DNA of 28,426 bases from an uncultured Oscillospiraceae bacterium (GCA_900540865.1 UQHH01000029.1:1-28426); one strand, 5' to 3'. Counted from the stretch's first letter, positions 13,960-22,196 are shown. Numbers and translations: made by a program. Notes: generated by a model not told the origin, from the letters alone.

Positions 13960-15486
13960 TTGAAGAAAAAACGGTTTTTATTCAACGCGGCGGTCCTGAC
14001 GGGAACGTCGCTCGTTACAAGGACCATCGGAATTTCTTTCCGCGTCTATATGTCGAATATAATCGGCGCCGAGGGCATCGGGCTTTACCAGCTCATCTGC
14101 GCCGTTTATTTTTTTGCCACTACGTTTGCGACAAGCGGCATTACGCTCATTGTAACACGGCTCGTCACAGATTGCCTTGCAAAGGGGGAGGCGGGAAAGG
14201 CAAAGTACGTGACACGCCGTTGCTTTTTGATTGGCCTTGCCCTGAGCCTTGCCTGCGCTGCCGCCCTGTTTGTTTTTGCGGAACCTATTGGAGCCGGCTT
14301 TTTAAACGATTCACGGACCGTTTTGTCCCTGCGCGTGCTCGCGCCCAGCCTGCCCTTTATGGCGGCGTCCGCGTGCTTTCGCGGCTATTTCTTCGCAAGG
14401 CGCACGGCAATCAAGACGGCAAGCGAGCAGCTTTTGGAGCAGATTATAGAAATTGCCATTTTTGCCTGCGTTGTCGGTACGATGGCGCCGATGGGGCTTA
14501 CCTACGCCTGCTGCTCAGTCGCCGTTGGAACGGCGCTGTCGGAGGTCGTCAGCTGCGCATATTCCTATGTGCTTTACGCAATGGATGCGAAAAAGCTTGG
14601 GGGTAAGGAAACGCCCATGCCGAAGTTTTTGCGTAAAGTGCTGTCCATCGGTGCGCCCGTGACAGCAAGCTCCTGCCTGCGCTCCGGGCTTTCCACCGCG
14701 GAAAACATGCTCATTCCCGCGGGTTTTAAAAAGTATGGGGCAAGCTACGAACGGTCGCTTTCGGACTACGGCATGATTACCGGTATGGTCATGCCGATAC
14801 TGCAGTTCCCGTCCGCTTTTTTAATGTCGTTTTCCTCCCTGATGATTCCCGAAATGTCGGAAGCAAACGCGGCGACGCACAAAAACGCCATCCATTACAT
14901 GACGCAGCGCATTCTGCGGTTTGCTTTGCTGTTTGCCGTTCCAACGGCTGTAATCTTCTTTTTCTTTGCGGACAGCCTCGGAAAGCTGCTGTACGGCAGC
15001 GCGGATGTAGGCATATATTTATGCGTGCTTGCGCCGATTGTCCCGCTCAGCTACCTCGACAACGTGGTCGACGGTATGCTCAAGGGCCTCAACCAGCAGG
15101 TACAGTACCTGACATACAATATTATCGACTCGGTGCTGCGCGTCGTGCTGATTTTCTTTTTGCTTCCGGTTATGGGAATCAAGGGCCTGATTATCGTCAT
15201 GTTTATCAGCGCGATTTTGAATACCTCCCTGAGCCTTGCAAGGCTGATTAAGGTAACACAGGTCAGGTTCCATCCAATCGATTGGATTTTCAAGCCGTTT
15301 CTTGCAAGCGCGCTGCCATGCGTTCTGCTCGGCTTTCTGGACGACTTTGGAATCGTACCCATTACCGGGGCGTGGACGGTCGTTTTGATTGTACTTGTCG
15401 TACTCGTATACGTTTTATTGATGACGCTGTCGGGTGCCGTTAAAAAGGAAGAAATCCGCTGGCTCAAAAGCCTGCTGAAAAAATAA
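13960..15486 (+). CDS. SpoVB/MurJ-like MOP-superfamily flippase
   Basis: About 508 residues with roughly 14 transmembrane helices, in the MOP (MATE/Wzx/MurJ) exporter superfamily. Features are the N-terminal VLTGTSLVTRTIGISFRVYM, IIGAEGIGLYQL, and GMLKGLNQQVQYLTYNIIDS. These match the SpoVB group, thought to move lipid-linked peptidoglycan or polysaccharide precursors across the membrane, in B. subtilis for the spore cortex. The start is TTG 13960, 8 bases after AGAAGG; the in-frame GTG at 13951 overlaps that site. It diverges from degV and precedes the two-component system by 128 bases, with a separate promoter for the latter. It could instead be a vegetative polysaccharide flippase. Confidence 0.87.
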   Translation: MKKKRFLFNAAVLTGTSLVTRTIGISFRVYMSNIIGAEGIGLYQLICAVYFFATTFATSGITLIVTRLVTDCLAKGEAGKAKYVTRRCFLIGLALSLACAAALFVFAEPIGAGFLNDSRTVLSLRVLAPSLPFMAASACFRGYFFARRTAIKTASEQLLEQIIEIAIFACVVGTMAPMGLTYACCSVAVGTALSEVVSCAYSYVLYAMDAKKLGGKETPMPKFLRKVLSIGAPVTASSCLRSGLSTAENMLIPAGFKKYGASYERSLSDYGMITGMVMPILQFPSAFLMSFSSLMIPEMSEANAATHKNAIHYMTQRILRFALLFAVPTAVIFFFFADSLGKLLYGSADVGIYLCVLAPIVPLSYLDNVVDGMLKGLNQQVQYLTYNIIDSVLRVVLIFFLLPVMGIKGLIIVMFISAILNTSLSLARLIKVTQVRFHPIDWIFKPFLASALPCVLLGFLDDFGIVPITGAWTVVLIVLVVLVYVLLMTLSGAVKKEEIRWLKSLLKK

Positions 15487-15494
15487 TATTTCTC

Positions 15495-15523
15495 TTTTGA
15501 TTCTTTAAATTCTGCCGTATAAT
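15495..15523 (+). promoter_or_regulatory. Promoter of the two-component operon
   Basis: A perfect TATAAT (15518-15523) lies 17 bases after a weak -35, TTTTGA (15495-15500); TTGATT with 15-base spacing is an alternative. The leader to the response-regulator start is about 85 bases. Confidence 0.55.
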
Positions 15524-15614
15524 AGATAGGAAAAGAAGAATCGGGGCAAGATACAATTCCGATACACCGGCTGTTTATGATAAAACGGATATCAAAAGAA
15601 AAGGACTTGAAAAT

Positions 15615-16274
15615 ATGCGGAAAATTCTGATTGTGGAGGACGAGGTACCGATTGCAAGCCTTTTGTCGATGAACCTGCGGCTTGCGGGCTACCAGTGTAC
15701 GTGCGTATATGACGGGAACGAGGCCGCAGACCTGATTCGTCCCGGTAAGTTCGATTTGATTCTGCTCGACGTCATGCTGCCCGGCATCGACGGATTTTCC
15801 CTGCTTGAGTATATCCGGCCGTACGATATACCTGTTATTTTTATTACGGCGAAGGTATCTTTAAACGACAAGGTGTCCGGCCTCAAGCTCGGCGCGGAGG
15901 ACTATATTACAAAGCCCTTCGAGACGGCGGAGCTTCTGGCGCGCGTGGAAACGGTGCTGCGCCGCTGTAAAAAGAGCGAAGGCGACGGGATATACCATGT
16001 GGACGGCGTAACGGTTGACACCAACTCCCGGATTGTAACCTGCGCAGGGAAGACCGTGGAGCTGACGATGAAGGAATATGATTTGCTGCTTCTGTTCCTG
16101 AAAAACAGGAACATCGCGCTTTACCGTGAAATTATTTACGAACGCGTGTGGGGCAGCGACTATATGGGCGACACCAGAACGGTCGACCTGCATGTGCAGC
16201 GGCTGCGTAAAAAGCTCCATATGGAAAAAAAGATTGAATCGGTCTATAAGGTGGGATACCGCTTTACAGGCTGA
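15615..16274 (+). CDS. OmpR-family response regulator
   Basis: A 219-residue DNA-binding regulator. The receiver domain (1-120) has the acidic pair Glu8-Asp9, phospho-acceptor Asp52 (LILLDVMLPGIDG), Thr78 and Lys100 (ITKPFE). The C-terminal winged helix (about 128-219) ends with TRTVDLHVQRLRKKL and YKVGYRF, typical of OmpR/PhoB. AAGGAC lies 8 bases before the ATG. The kinase gene starts 21 bases after the stop. Targets are not visible; neighbouring envelope genes suggest a cell-wall or membrane signal (inference). Confidence 0.95.
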   Translation: MRKILIVEDEVPIASLLSMNLRLAGYQCTCVYDGNEAADLIRPGKFDLILLDVMLPGIDGFSLLEYIRPYDIPVIFITAKVSLNDKVSGLKLGAEDYITKPFETAELLARVETVLRRCKKSEGDGIYHVDGVTVDTNSRIVTCAGKTVELTMKEYDLLLLFLKNRNIALYREIIYERVWGSDYMGDTRTVDLHVQRLRKKLHMEKKIESVYKVGYRFTG

Positions 16275-16295
16275 CGGGGACGGAGGGATGTAGAA

Positions 16296-17684
16296 ATGAG
16301 GTTTTCGTGGAAGCTGTTTTTTTCAAGCGTCATCATCATTACCCTGGCGTTTGGCTGCGGCGGCTTTTTCCTGATTTCTTCCCTGTTTGATTCGGGGCTT
16401 TCCCGTGAAAAGGAGGCTTCCATGCAGGAAAACCGGTTTCTTTACGCATCCCTGTATTCCGATTTCAATACCATGCAGGTATATGACAGCGAGGGGCTGG
16501 ACGCGGCTGTCGCACAGCTGCAGAGCTATTTAAACCACAGCGGCACCAGCCAGGCGTTCATTGGCCGGGCGGAAAAGCTGCATTTTAACGCAAAGGACTT
16601 TGCGTCCTCACTGGAGCCGGGAATGCGCGGAAGCCGCGTTGTGCGGCAGAACGATACCTATTACGTGCAGGTCGTCAGCCGCCTGCCGCTGACGGGCCTC
16701 GACGTGATTTATCTGGAAAACCTGCACGACATCACACCGCTTTATGAGCAGCGCGGCCAGTTTTTAAACCTCTATCGGGTTATACTTCTGGGCGTCGTGC
16801 TGCTGAGCTCCGTGTTGGTCTTTATTTTATCGCGGCTGCTTACTTCGCCAATGAAGAAGCTGTCGCTTGCCGCCAAAAAAATGGCGGACGGCGACTACAC
16901 CATGCGCATCCACAAAAAGAGCGGCGACGAAATCGGGATGCTCACCGACGACTTCAACCGAATGGCTGACGCAATCGAGCGGAATATAGAGGAGCTTGAA
17001 AACGCGGCAAAGAGGCAGGAGGATTTTTCCGCAAGCTTTGCCCATGAGCTGAAAACGCCGCTTACGTCGATTATTGGCTATGCGGACATGCTGCGCTCCT
17101 ATGGTATGGACGCTTCTGACCGCAGGACCGCTGCGGAGTATATTTTCAGCGAGGGAAAACGGCTGGAGGCGCTGTCGCTGAAGCTTCTCGAGCTGATGGT
17201 CTATGCAAAGGAAGGGTTTGCGCGTACATGGACGCAGGCACGGCCGTTTATTAAGGAAACGGCGAACACACTGCGCCCGACGCTTGCTAAATATAAAACG
17301 ACGCTGTATACAGACGTCGACGACACAGCGCTTTACATCGAACCGACACTTATGAAAACCATGCTTTATAATTTGGTCGACAACGCCTGCAAGGCTTCCT
17401 GTCCGGGCGGTAAAATCCTGCTGTGTGTAAGAGAAAATGAGCGGGGCGTACTCGTGACTGTGAGCGATGAAGGGCGCGGTATCCCCAAGGAGCAGCTCGA
17501 CCGCATTACAGAGCCGTTTTATATGGTGGACAAGTCTCGCTCCCGCAGGCAAAACGGCGCGGGGCTTGGGCTTTCCATCGTCAAGCGAATCGCGGACGTA
17601 CACCGCACGCGGCTTCAAATCGACAGCGAGGAAGGCAAGGGAACGACTGTCTCGTTCCTTTTGGAAGGAGGCGGAGAAGAATGA
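16296..17684 (+). CDS. Membrane sensor histidine kinase
   Basis: A 462-residue HisKA-type kinase. TM1 is about residues 8-30, an extracellular sensor domain runs about 31-157, TM2 about 160-180, and a HAMP linker follows to about 232. Phospho-acceptor His250 lies in FAHELKTPLTSIIGY. The ATPase domain has an N-box (NLVDN, 359-363), G1 (DEGRG, 391-395) and G2 (GAGLGLS, 421-427). All catalytic motifs are intact. GGAGGG precedes the ATG. Its TGA overlaps the next start as ATGA, so the exported protein that follows is translationally coupled. No known ligand-binding fold was recognised in the extracellular part. Confidence 0.95.
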   Translation: MRFSWKLFFSSVIIITLAFGCGGFFLISSLFDSGLSREKEASMQENRFLYASLYSDFNTMQVYDSEGLDAAVAQLQSYLNHSGTSQAFIGRAEKLHFNAKDFASSLEPGMRGSRVVRQNDTYYVQVVSRLPLTGLDVIYLENLHDITPLYEQRGQFLNLYRVILLGVVLLSSVLVFILSRLLTSPMKKLSLAAKKMADGDYTMRIHKKSGDEIGMLTDDFNRMADAIERNIEELENAAKRQEDFSASFAHELKTPLTSIIGYADMLRSYGMDASDRRTAAEYIFSEGKRLEALSLKLLELMVYAKEGFARTWTQARPFIKETANTLRPTLAKYKTTLYTDVDDTALYIEPTLMKTMLYNLVDNACKASCPGGKILLCVRENERGVLVTVSDEGRGIPKEQLDRITEPFYMVDKSRSRRQNGAGLGLSIVKRIADVHRTRLQIDSEEGKGTTVSFLLEGGGEE

Positions 17685-18451
17685 AAAAGCTGCCAATGGT
17701 TTTTGGCATCCTGCTTACCTGCGCCGTCATATTTTCGTCGCTCTTCCTGCCGCAGGCGGCATTTTCATTGATTGATAAAAATGAGGAAAAGAAAAGCGAT
17801 ACCGAGCAGGCCGCAGCCATTTCAAAGGATGTGCCCCAGGACGATAAGCTTTTGATGCTGGCGCGTTCCTTGGATTACAGTGTACAGAACACGACGCGTA
17901 CCTCCGATTTTTTTCTGAAATCAGGGAAAGAAATTGAGGAAAAGGACTTGTTTGATGTGATTCAGCGCGAAATGAAGCTGCTCGACCCGTTCGATTCCCT
18001 GGGGTTCACTACAAATTTAAAAATAAGCGGTAATAAAAAACAGCTTTCGCCCAGCCTGATGAATGTTGTTCAGTATGACAGCGGGGCGAAGGCGTTTCCT
18101 GTCTGGATGGTAAATGTCAATACGAATGGTATTACGTATCAGCTTATGCTTGACGCTGTCATCGGCAGGATTTATTCCGTAAATATTTACTTCAGCCCGG
18201 GCGCAGCTGCGGATACCGACGCTTCGCCCGGGAATGAGGAGGATTACAAGCCGCAGGTTGAGCCGGCCATCCAGCCGGAGCAGCTCGCCCAGTATGCGAA
18301 GTATCTTTATTATGATACGTCGGAGCCCGCGTGGTTTTATTACGAGTTGAACGGCACGGAAGGCTATGTATGTACACCTGAGGAGGCCAAGTTTTCACTT
18401 GCATATTATTCCACCGGGTACGATTGGATGTTAGGCCCTATTTTATATTAA
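17681..18451 (+). CDS. Exported protein of unknown function coupled to the kinase
   Basis: A 256-residue protein. Residues about 5-30 are hydrophobic (VFGILLTCAVIFSSLFL), either a signal peptide or a single membrane anchor; no convincing lipobox is seen. The remainder is soluble and would be outside the cell. It contains a middle segment VWMVNVNTNGITYQLMLDAV and a C-terminal AWFYYELNGTEGYVCTPEE with no recognised fold. It overlaps the kinase stop by 4 bases with a strong GGAAGGAGGCGGAG site. The operon position suggests an accessory regulator of the sensor, as YycH/YycI are for WalK, but the sequence does not show that family. Confidence 0.8.
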   Translation: MKKLPMVFGILLTCAVIFSSLFLPQAAFSLIDKNEEKKSDTEQAAAISKDVPQDDKLLMLARSLDYSVQNTTRTSDFFLKSGKEIEEKDLFDVIQREMKLLDPFDSLGFTTNLKISGNKKQLSPSLMNVVQYDSGAKAFPVWMVNVNTNGITYQLMLDAVIGRIYSVNIYFSPGAAADTDASPGNEEDYKPQVEPAIQPEQLAQYAKYLYYDTSEPAWFYYELNGTEGYVCTPEEAKFSLAYYSTGYDWMLGPILY

Positions 18452-18539
18452 AATATGCGAAAATGATACAACCACGATAATCCCATGAAACGCTTTATGG
18501 GTATGCTATGTCCGTAATAAAGAAAACGGAGATGGCACA

Positions 18540-19703
18540 GTGGAAAATCAAGAACAAATTCATTATGATATTTTAAACCTCGGTAAGCCTGAAATTTGCG
18601 AGGAATATGAGCGTTTTGTTGCGGGCCACGAAAACGGCTCCTTTATGCAGTCGCTCAAATGGCGCGGCGTAAAACGCGCGTGGAGGTGTGAGGCGGTCGC
18701 GGTACGGAACACAGCGGGCGCAATATGCGCTTCTATGTTGGTTTTAATCAAGGCGCTTCCCGTTGTTGGAACGAGCCTTCTGTATTCTCCCAGAGGCCCG
18801 GTATGCGATTTACACGACGAAGCGCTGCTTTCCTGCCTGTTTGACGGCGTGTTTTTCCTGTCGCGGAAATACCGCGCCTGCGCGCTCAGGACCGACCCGT
18901 TCGTCATGGAGGATGACGAGGCGTTTTTAAGCTTTATGCGCAAGCGCGGCTTCGAATTTACCCCGCATATGCCAGACGGGTGCACGGCGCAAACGAGGGA
19001 AAATTATGTGCTTGATATTAAAGGTAAATCGCCGGAAGAGCTGTTTGCGCGCTTTAAGCCGAAATGGCGGTACAATATCCGCCTGGCGCAGCGAAAGGGC
19101 GTTGTATGCAGGCCGTACCCGAAGGAGAGGCTCGATGATTTTTACAGGCTTATGCTCGAGACCGGAAAGCGCGACGGGTTTGCCGTGCGCTCTAAAGAGT
19201 ATTTTGAACGGATGATGGACAGCCTTGGCGGCGACTGCCGCCTTTACCTGTGTTATAAGGAGGGCACGGCGCTTTCCGGCGCCATATGCGTGCGTTATGG
19301 TGGGCGTACCTGCTATGTGTACGGCGCTTCGTCAAATGAGGGGCGCAGCCTGATGCCCAATTACCTGATGCAGTGGCGGATGATTGAATGGGCCTGTGAA
19401 AGCGGGTGCGGCCTGTACGATTTTATGGGAATCCCGCATTATGACGACCCGGCGCACAGCAATTACGGCGTATACCGTTTTAAGCAGGGCTTTCAGGGGA
19501 GGGTCGCCGTTTACGCGGGCGAGTTTACGTATGTTTACAGCCAAAAGGAAATGCGGCTGTGGAACATGTGCCAGAAGGCGTTCTCTGCCGTGCAGTGGGG
19601 GAGGTACCTGCTCAAGCGTTTCCTGCCGGACAGGGCTCCGGTTCTTCCGCCGGACAAGCCGGGTTTACCTGTACAGGCGTGTAAAGAGGGGAATCCGCTT
19701 TAG
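18540..19703 (+). CDS. FemABX/MurM-family peptidoglycan-bridge aminoacyltransferase
   Basis: A 387-residue enzyme of the FemABX family, which adds amino acids from aminoacyl-tRNA to the lysine side chain of lipid II. Typical segments are FKPKWRYNIRLAQRKGV, the acceptor-site stretch YVYGASSNEGRSLMPNY, CGLYDFMGIP and YGVYRFKQGFQG. It is double-GNAT in layout and lacks the long coiled-coil arm of staphylococcal FemA, so is closer to FemX/MurM. The start is GTG 18540, with GGAG 8 bases upstream. The stop codon lies in the loop of its own terminator. The amino acid added is unknown. Non-peptidoglycan FemAB-like transferases exist and cannot be ruled out. Confidence 0.85.
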   Translation: MENQEQIHYDILNLGKPEICEEYERFVAGHENGSFMQSLKWRGVKRAWRCEAVAVRNTAGAICASMLVLIKALPVVGTSLLYSPRGPVCDLHDEALLSCLFDGVFFLSRKYRACALRTDPFVMEDDEAFLSFMRKRGFEFTPHMPDGCTAQTRENYVLDIKGKSPEELFARFKPKWRYNIRLAQRKGVVCRPYPKERLDDFYRLMLETGKRDGFAVRSKEYFERMMDSLGGDCRLYLCYKEGTALSGAICVRYGGRTCYVYGASSNEGRSLMPNYLMQWRMIEWACESGCGLYDFMGIPHYDDPAHSNYGVYRFKQGFQGRVAVYAGEFTYVYSQKEMRLWNMCQKAFSAVQWGRYLLKRFLPDRAPVLPPDKPGLPVQACKEGNPL

Positions 19704-19719
19704 CGGGCGCCCTCTTTTT
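19683..19719 (+). terminator. Terminator overlapping the femX-like gene end
   Basis: AAAGAGGG/CCCTCTTT form the outer stem and CCGC-TTTA-GCGG the inner one, followed by Ts. The TAG stop (19701-19703) is in and beside the apical loop, so terminating ribosomes would cover the hairpin. Confidence 0.85.
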
Positions 19720-19795
19720 AAAACATTCCGTTTCCTTTTAATAAACCAAACATGCTGATTCTTGAATTTCTTGATAAAACTTTCTAGGTTAATTC

Positions 19796-19831
19796 AAAAG
19801 AGGGAAACCATTTCGGTGGTTTTCCTCTTTT
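19796..19831. terminator. Bidirectional terminator-like hairpin
   Basis: AAAAGAGGGAAACCA pairs over 15 positions (one wobble) with TGGTTTTCCTCTTTT around TTTCGG. The A-run and T-run make it work in either direction. It follows the femX-like terminator by about 75 bases. It could be a second stop for that gene, or end a minus-strand transcript from the structured region to its right. Confidence 0.75.
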
Positions 19832-19834
19832 CAA

Positions 19835-20078
19835 GGCATCAGGGTACCGGAGCCAATGCGGTTTAAAAAGGCCATCTCCACCGCTATCAGTGCAATACTC
19901 ACGCGCCATGCGCCAGCATGGCTTGTTCGTTTTGCTTGCAACCGGCGGAGCTTTCTCTTTTCAAACTTCTGCGAACCAAATCAATAGGCTTTTATAAGTT
20001 ATGGCGAGGCAGAGGACGAACGAAGCCGGAGCCAGAAAAAACCATGATTCGGCGCATTGTTCCCGGCATCCTGATGTC
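19835..20078 (+). ncRNA. Large structured element: novel RNA candidate or small mobile repeat
   Basis: The ends 19835-19860 and 20053-20078 pair at 23 of 26 positions. Blocks are CATCAGG/CCTGATG, CCGG/CCGG and CAATGCG/CGCATTG, and the three wobbles are all G-U only on the plus strand. Next inside, GTTT/AAAC (19861-19864/20039-20042) pair. GGCTTGTTCGT (19920-19930) pairs with ACGAACGAAGCC (20016-20027, one bulge). It encloses two abutting stems, TTTG/CAAA (19931-19934/19962-19965) and CTTCTGC/GCAGAGG (19966-19972/20009-20015), giving a three-way junction. A GCCATGC/GCATGGC hairpin (19905-19922) competes with that junction. No known class (6S, SRP, tmRNA, RNase P, T-box) was recognised. Imperfect terminal repeats could also mark a MITE; no target duplication is obvious. 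Confidence 0.5.
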
Positions 20079-20389
20079 CCTCCGCCTTTCCGCCGACTTA
20101 AGGGAACCTGAAGAGTTCCCTTAAGAATCCTTCGAGGGTGCTGTAGGCTTTGTGGTCTTATGTGCGGGGCGTAGAAATGTTATTACGAGACCGCCCAGCG
20201 CCACGCCTTCGCGCGGGGTACCTTGCGGGTGCGGTACTTTATACTTTTTTGGAGCGCATGGCTTTTTATGAAGTGTGCTGCTCCTTCTTTTACAGGAAAC
20301 ACCTCGTTTCTTAAAAGAAGAAACAGAAGGCTTCATTCAAAAAAAGAAACGCTTGTTTCAAAACCGCAGCAGGCGTTGCAGGCAGAAAT
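20079..20389. other. Hairpin-rich stretch without a convincing gene
   Basis: No frame here looks protein-like or has a good ribosome site. Pairings seen are a perfect 11-bp stem CTTAAGGGAAC/GTTCCCTTAAG with a 7-base loop (20097-20125), GGTCT/AGACC enclosing CGTA/TACG (about 20154-20193), GTACC/GGTAC (about 20217-20241), and GTTTCTT/AAGAAAC (about 20307-20325). It may be the continuation of the structured element to its left, or a decayed sequence. Confidence 0.4.
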
Positions 20390-20390
20390 A

Positions 20391-20427
20391 AAAAAGGAAG
20401 GGCAAATTATAACTGCCCTTCCTTTTT
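20391..20427 (-). terminator. Terminator overlapping the end of the rlmA-like gene
   Basis: AAAAAGGAAGGGCA and TGCCCTTCCTTTTT form a perfect 14-bp stem with a 9-base loop, flanked by A and T runs on both sides. The gene's last codons (KKEGQL) form one arm. Confidence 0.85.
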
Positions 20428-21237
20428 ATATACAAGCACACCGAACTGCGTCCGCACGGTAAGCTCCCGCAAGTCATTTAGTTTTTTCTGGTCGTCCATG
20501 CCGGTTTTATAATAATACGGCGTCATGCGGAAGAGCGACTGAATTTGCTCATTGGAGGCAAGATGGATTTCGTCCCTTACCTCTTCGTATTGCAGCAGCT
20601 CAAAGCCTGTAAGCTCTTTCTTTTCCGGTGGGTTCCGGTAGGGCTTCTCGTAAACGGCGGCTTTTAGCTCCCACAGATGGTCTTCAAGGACGACGGCGCG
20701 CACGAGCACGCCGCTGTCTTTGAGGATTCGCGAAAATTCCTGCGCATGAAACGGCGCGAAGAGGTTCAGTACAATATCGCAGGAGCTGCCGGCCGCGGGC
20801 AGCTTTGAAACGCTCGCAACAGCCAAGGAAAGCCCGGGGCAGCGTTTTGCTCCCAAAGCAAGCGCGTCCTTTGAAATATCCACCCCGCCGGCGGTAACGG
20901 CTTTTCCTGATTCTTTTAAATAATGAAGCAAATTAGCGGTGTACCAGCCTTCGCCGCAGCCCACATCCAGCATGACGGCTTCCTGCGGGCAGTACGAAAG
21001 AACTGTTTCTTCTATTTTTTTAAGCAACGGCTTGTAAAAGCCTTGGTCGAGAAAATCCCGCCTGGAACGCGCCATCAGCTTATCGTCGCCGTGGCGTTTT
21101 TCTGCTGATTTTTGCGACATCAGCAGATTGACCACGCCAAGCCTTGAAAGGTCGTAGCAATGACGGTGTTCACATTGCAGCGATTTCCCGTTTAAATATA
21201 AGGGCTGGGAGCAAACGGGACAGATAAACGGAAACAT
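20407..21237 (-). CDS. rlmA: 23S rRNA (guanine-N1)-methyltransferase, RlmA family
   Basis: A 276-residue SAM-dependent methyltransferase. The N-terminal zinc knuckle has Cys6, Cys9, Cys22 and His24/Cys27 (CPVCSQPL...QCEHRHCYDLSR), then GVVNLL. The SAM motif LDVGCGEGWYT is at 90-100. This arrangement is characteristic of RlmA I/II, which methylate N1 of a G in hairpin 35 of 23S rRNA (G745 in E. coli, G748 in Gram-positives); RlmA-II (TlrB) gives tylosin resistance in its native producer. The start is the ATG at 21237 with AAGGAG 6 bases upstream; the frame is open further upstream but with no family similarity. It lies 23 bases after the fluoride channel gene and probably shares its transcript. 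Confidence 0.9.
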   Translation of the reverse strand: MFPFICPVCSQPLYLNGKSLQCEHRHCYDLSRLGVVNLLMSQKSAEKRHGDDKLMARSRRDFLDQGFYKPLLKKIEETVLSYCPQEAVMLDVGCGEGWYTANLLHYLKESGKAVTAGGVDISKDALALGAKRCPGLSLAVASVSKLPAAGSSCDIVLNLFAPFHAQEFSRILKDSGVLVRAVVLEDHLWELKAAVYEKPYRNPPEKKELTGFELLQYEEVRDEIHLASNEQIQSLFRMTPYYYKTGMDDQKKLNDLRELTVRTQFGVLVYKKEGQL

Positions 21238-21260
21238 AGCGTTCTCCTTTATAAAGTCAA

Positions 21261-21635
21261 TTATACGGCCTTTAGCAGGGCGCGTACAAGAAGCTGGCCG
21301 AGCCATACCCCAAGCACACAGGCAGCCATGCTTAACAAAACATATGCGCTGCCGGCCAAATATTTTTTCTCCTGCAAAAGCGTGAGCGCTTCGAGGGAAA
21401 AGGTCGAAAATGTGGTAAAGCCTCCGCACAGCCCTGTGCGCAGGAACAAACTTAGGTTTTTGTCAAGCGGAAGCATCGCGGCAAGCTGGGAGAAAACGCC
21501 GATGCAAAACGCGCCGGTAAAATTGACAAGAAAGGTCATAAGCGGAAAATCGCCGTGAAACGGGGCAAGCCCAATCAAATACCGCAGTGCGGCGCCAATA
21601 AAGCCGCCGCAGCCGACACATAACACCTGAATCAT
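21261..21635 (-). CDS. fluC: Fluoride channel Fluc/CrcB
   Basis: A 124-residue protein with four transmembrane helices, which exports toxic fluoride as a dual-topology dimer. Conserved features are GGFIGAALRY near the start, Asn38 in the pore (FLVNFTGAF), and the GGFTTFSTFS break with the fluoride-lining phenylalanines (71-80). Many Clostridia carry paired crcB genes that form heterodimers; only one is seen here, implying a homodimer unless another lies elsewhere. The start lies 3 bases after the metallopeptidase stop. The ribosome site is weak, so translation may depend on coupling. No fluoride riboswitch was recognised upstream. Confidence 0.93.
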   Translation of the reverse strand: MIQVLCVGCGGFIGAALRYLIGLAPFHGDFPLMTFLVNFTGAFCIGVFSQLAAMLPLDKNLSLFLRTGLCGGFTTFSTFSLEALTLLQEKKYLAGSAYVLLSMAACVLGVWLGQLLVRALLKAV

Positions 21636-21638
21636 ATA

Positions 21639-22196
21639 TCAAACCGCCGTTTCGTTAAAATCTTCATAAGCGTAGCTGTTTTTCAGCAGCCGCTCGCGAT
21701 TTTTGTAGTCTGGAAGAATCCGCGCAATCAGGGCATAAAACTGTTTTCCGTGGTTTTTGTATTGGATATGCGCGAGCTCGTGCACCACGACATAATCAAC
21801 CGCCCCCGGCGGGTAAAGCATCAGCCGGTAAGAAAAGCAGAGGCTGTCCTTCGCGCTGCAGCTTCCAAACCGCTTCTTGGCTGAGGTGATTTTTATCCCG
21901 GTGGGGGAAAGGCTCATCAGGCCGCTGTAATAAGCAGTACGCCGGGAGAGCGTTTCTTTTGCTTTATTCTTTAAAGCGGAAATCTGCCGCTCGTTCAAGG
22001 TGTGCTTTTGTTCCAGCTCCAAGCGCTTTTTCATGGTTTCCAAATGAGCTGAAATCCATGCCTCGTTTTTTGTGAGAAAACGCTCGATTTCTTTTTTAGA
22101 GAGGCGCAGCGGACAGCGCACAAGCACAGAAAGCTCTCTTGTAATTTCTATCGACATGGTTTTCCTTTTGGAGCGCTTGACCTGATAGCTGTACAT
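21639..22196 (-). CDS. YgjP-like (SprT/M48-type) zinc metallopeptidase
   Basis: A 185-residue protein of the YgjP/DUF45 metallopeptidase group. The zinc site is HELAH (139-143), with the third ligand probably His149 in YKNHGKQF, followed by LPDYKNRERLL, all standard for the family. The preceding GSCSAKDSLCFSYRLMLYP is also conserved. Cellular targets are poorly known; the E. coli relative is described as a UTP pyrophosphatase/peptidase-like protein, so function is uncertain. GGAGG sits 4 bases before the ATG. It is first in an apparent operon with the fluoride channel and rlmA, with its own promoter at 22233-22260. Confidence 0.87.
   Translation of the reverse strand: MYSYQVKRSKRKTMSIEITRELSVLVRCPLRLSKKEIERFLTKNEAWISAHLETMKKRLELEQKHTLNERQISALKNKAKETLSRRTAYYSGLMSLSPTGIKITSAKKRFGSCSAKDSLCFSYRLMLYPPGAVDYVVVHELAHIQYKNHGKQFYALIARILPDYKNRERLLKNSYAYEDFNETAV

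Noticed and set aside
13887..14606. Plus-strand frame overlapping the flippase gene start
   Set aside because: It is basic and Arg/Cys-rich with no hydrophobic pattern, in a different frame from the clear membrane protein.
19784..19909. 41-residue minus-strand frame starting MAREYCTDSGG
   Set aside because: No ribosome site precedes it, a second frame in the same stretch is equally open, and its end overlaps a strong hairpin. It is better explained by the structured region.
19835..20078. 6S, SRP, tmRNA, RNase P or group II intron fragment
   Set aside because: The landmark sequences of each were looked for by eye and none was seen. This does not exclude a divergent member.
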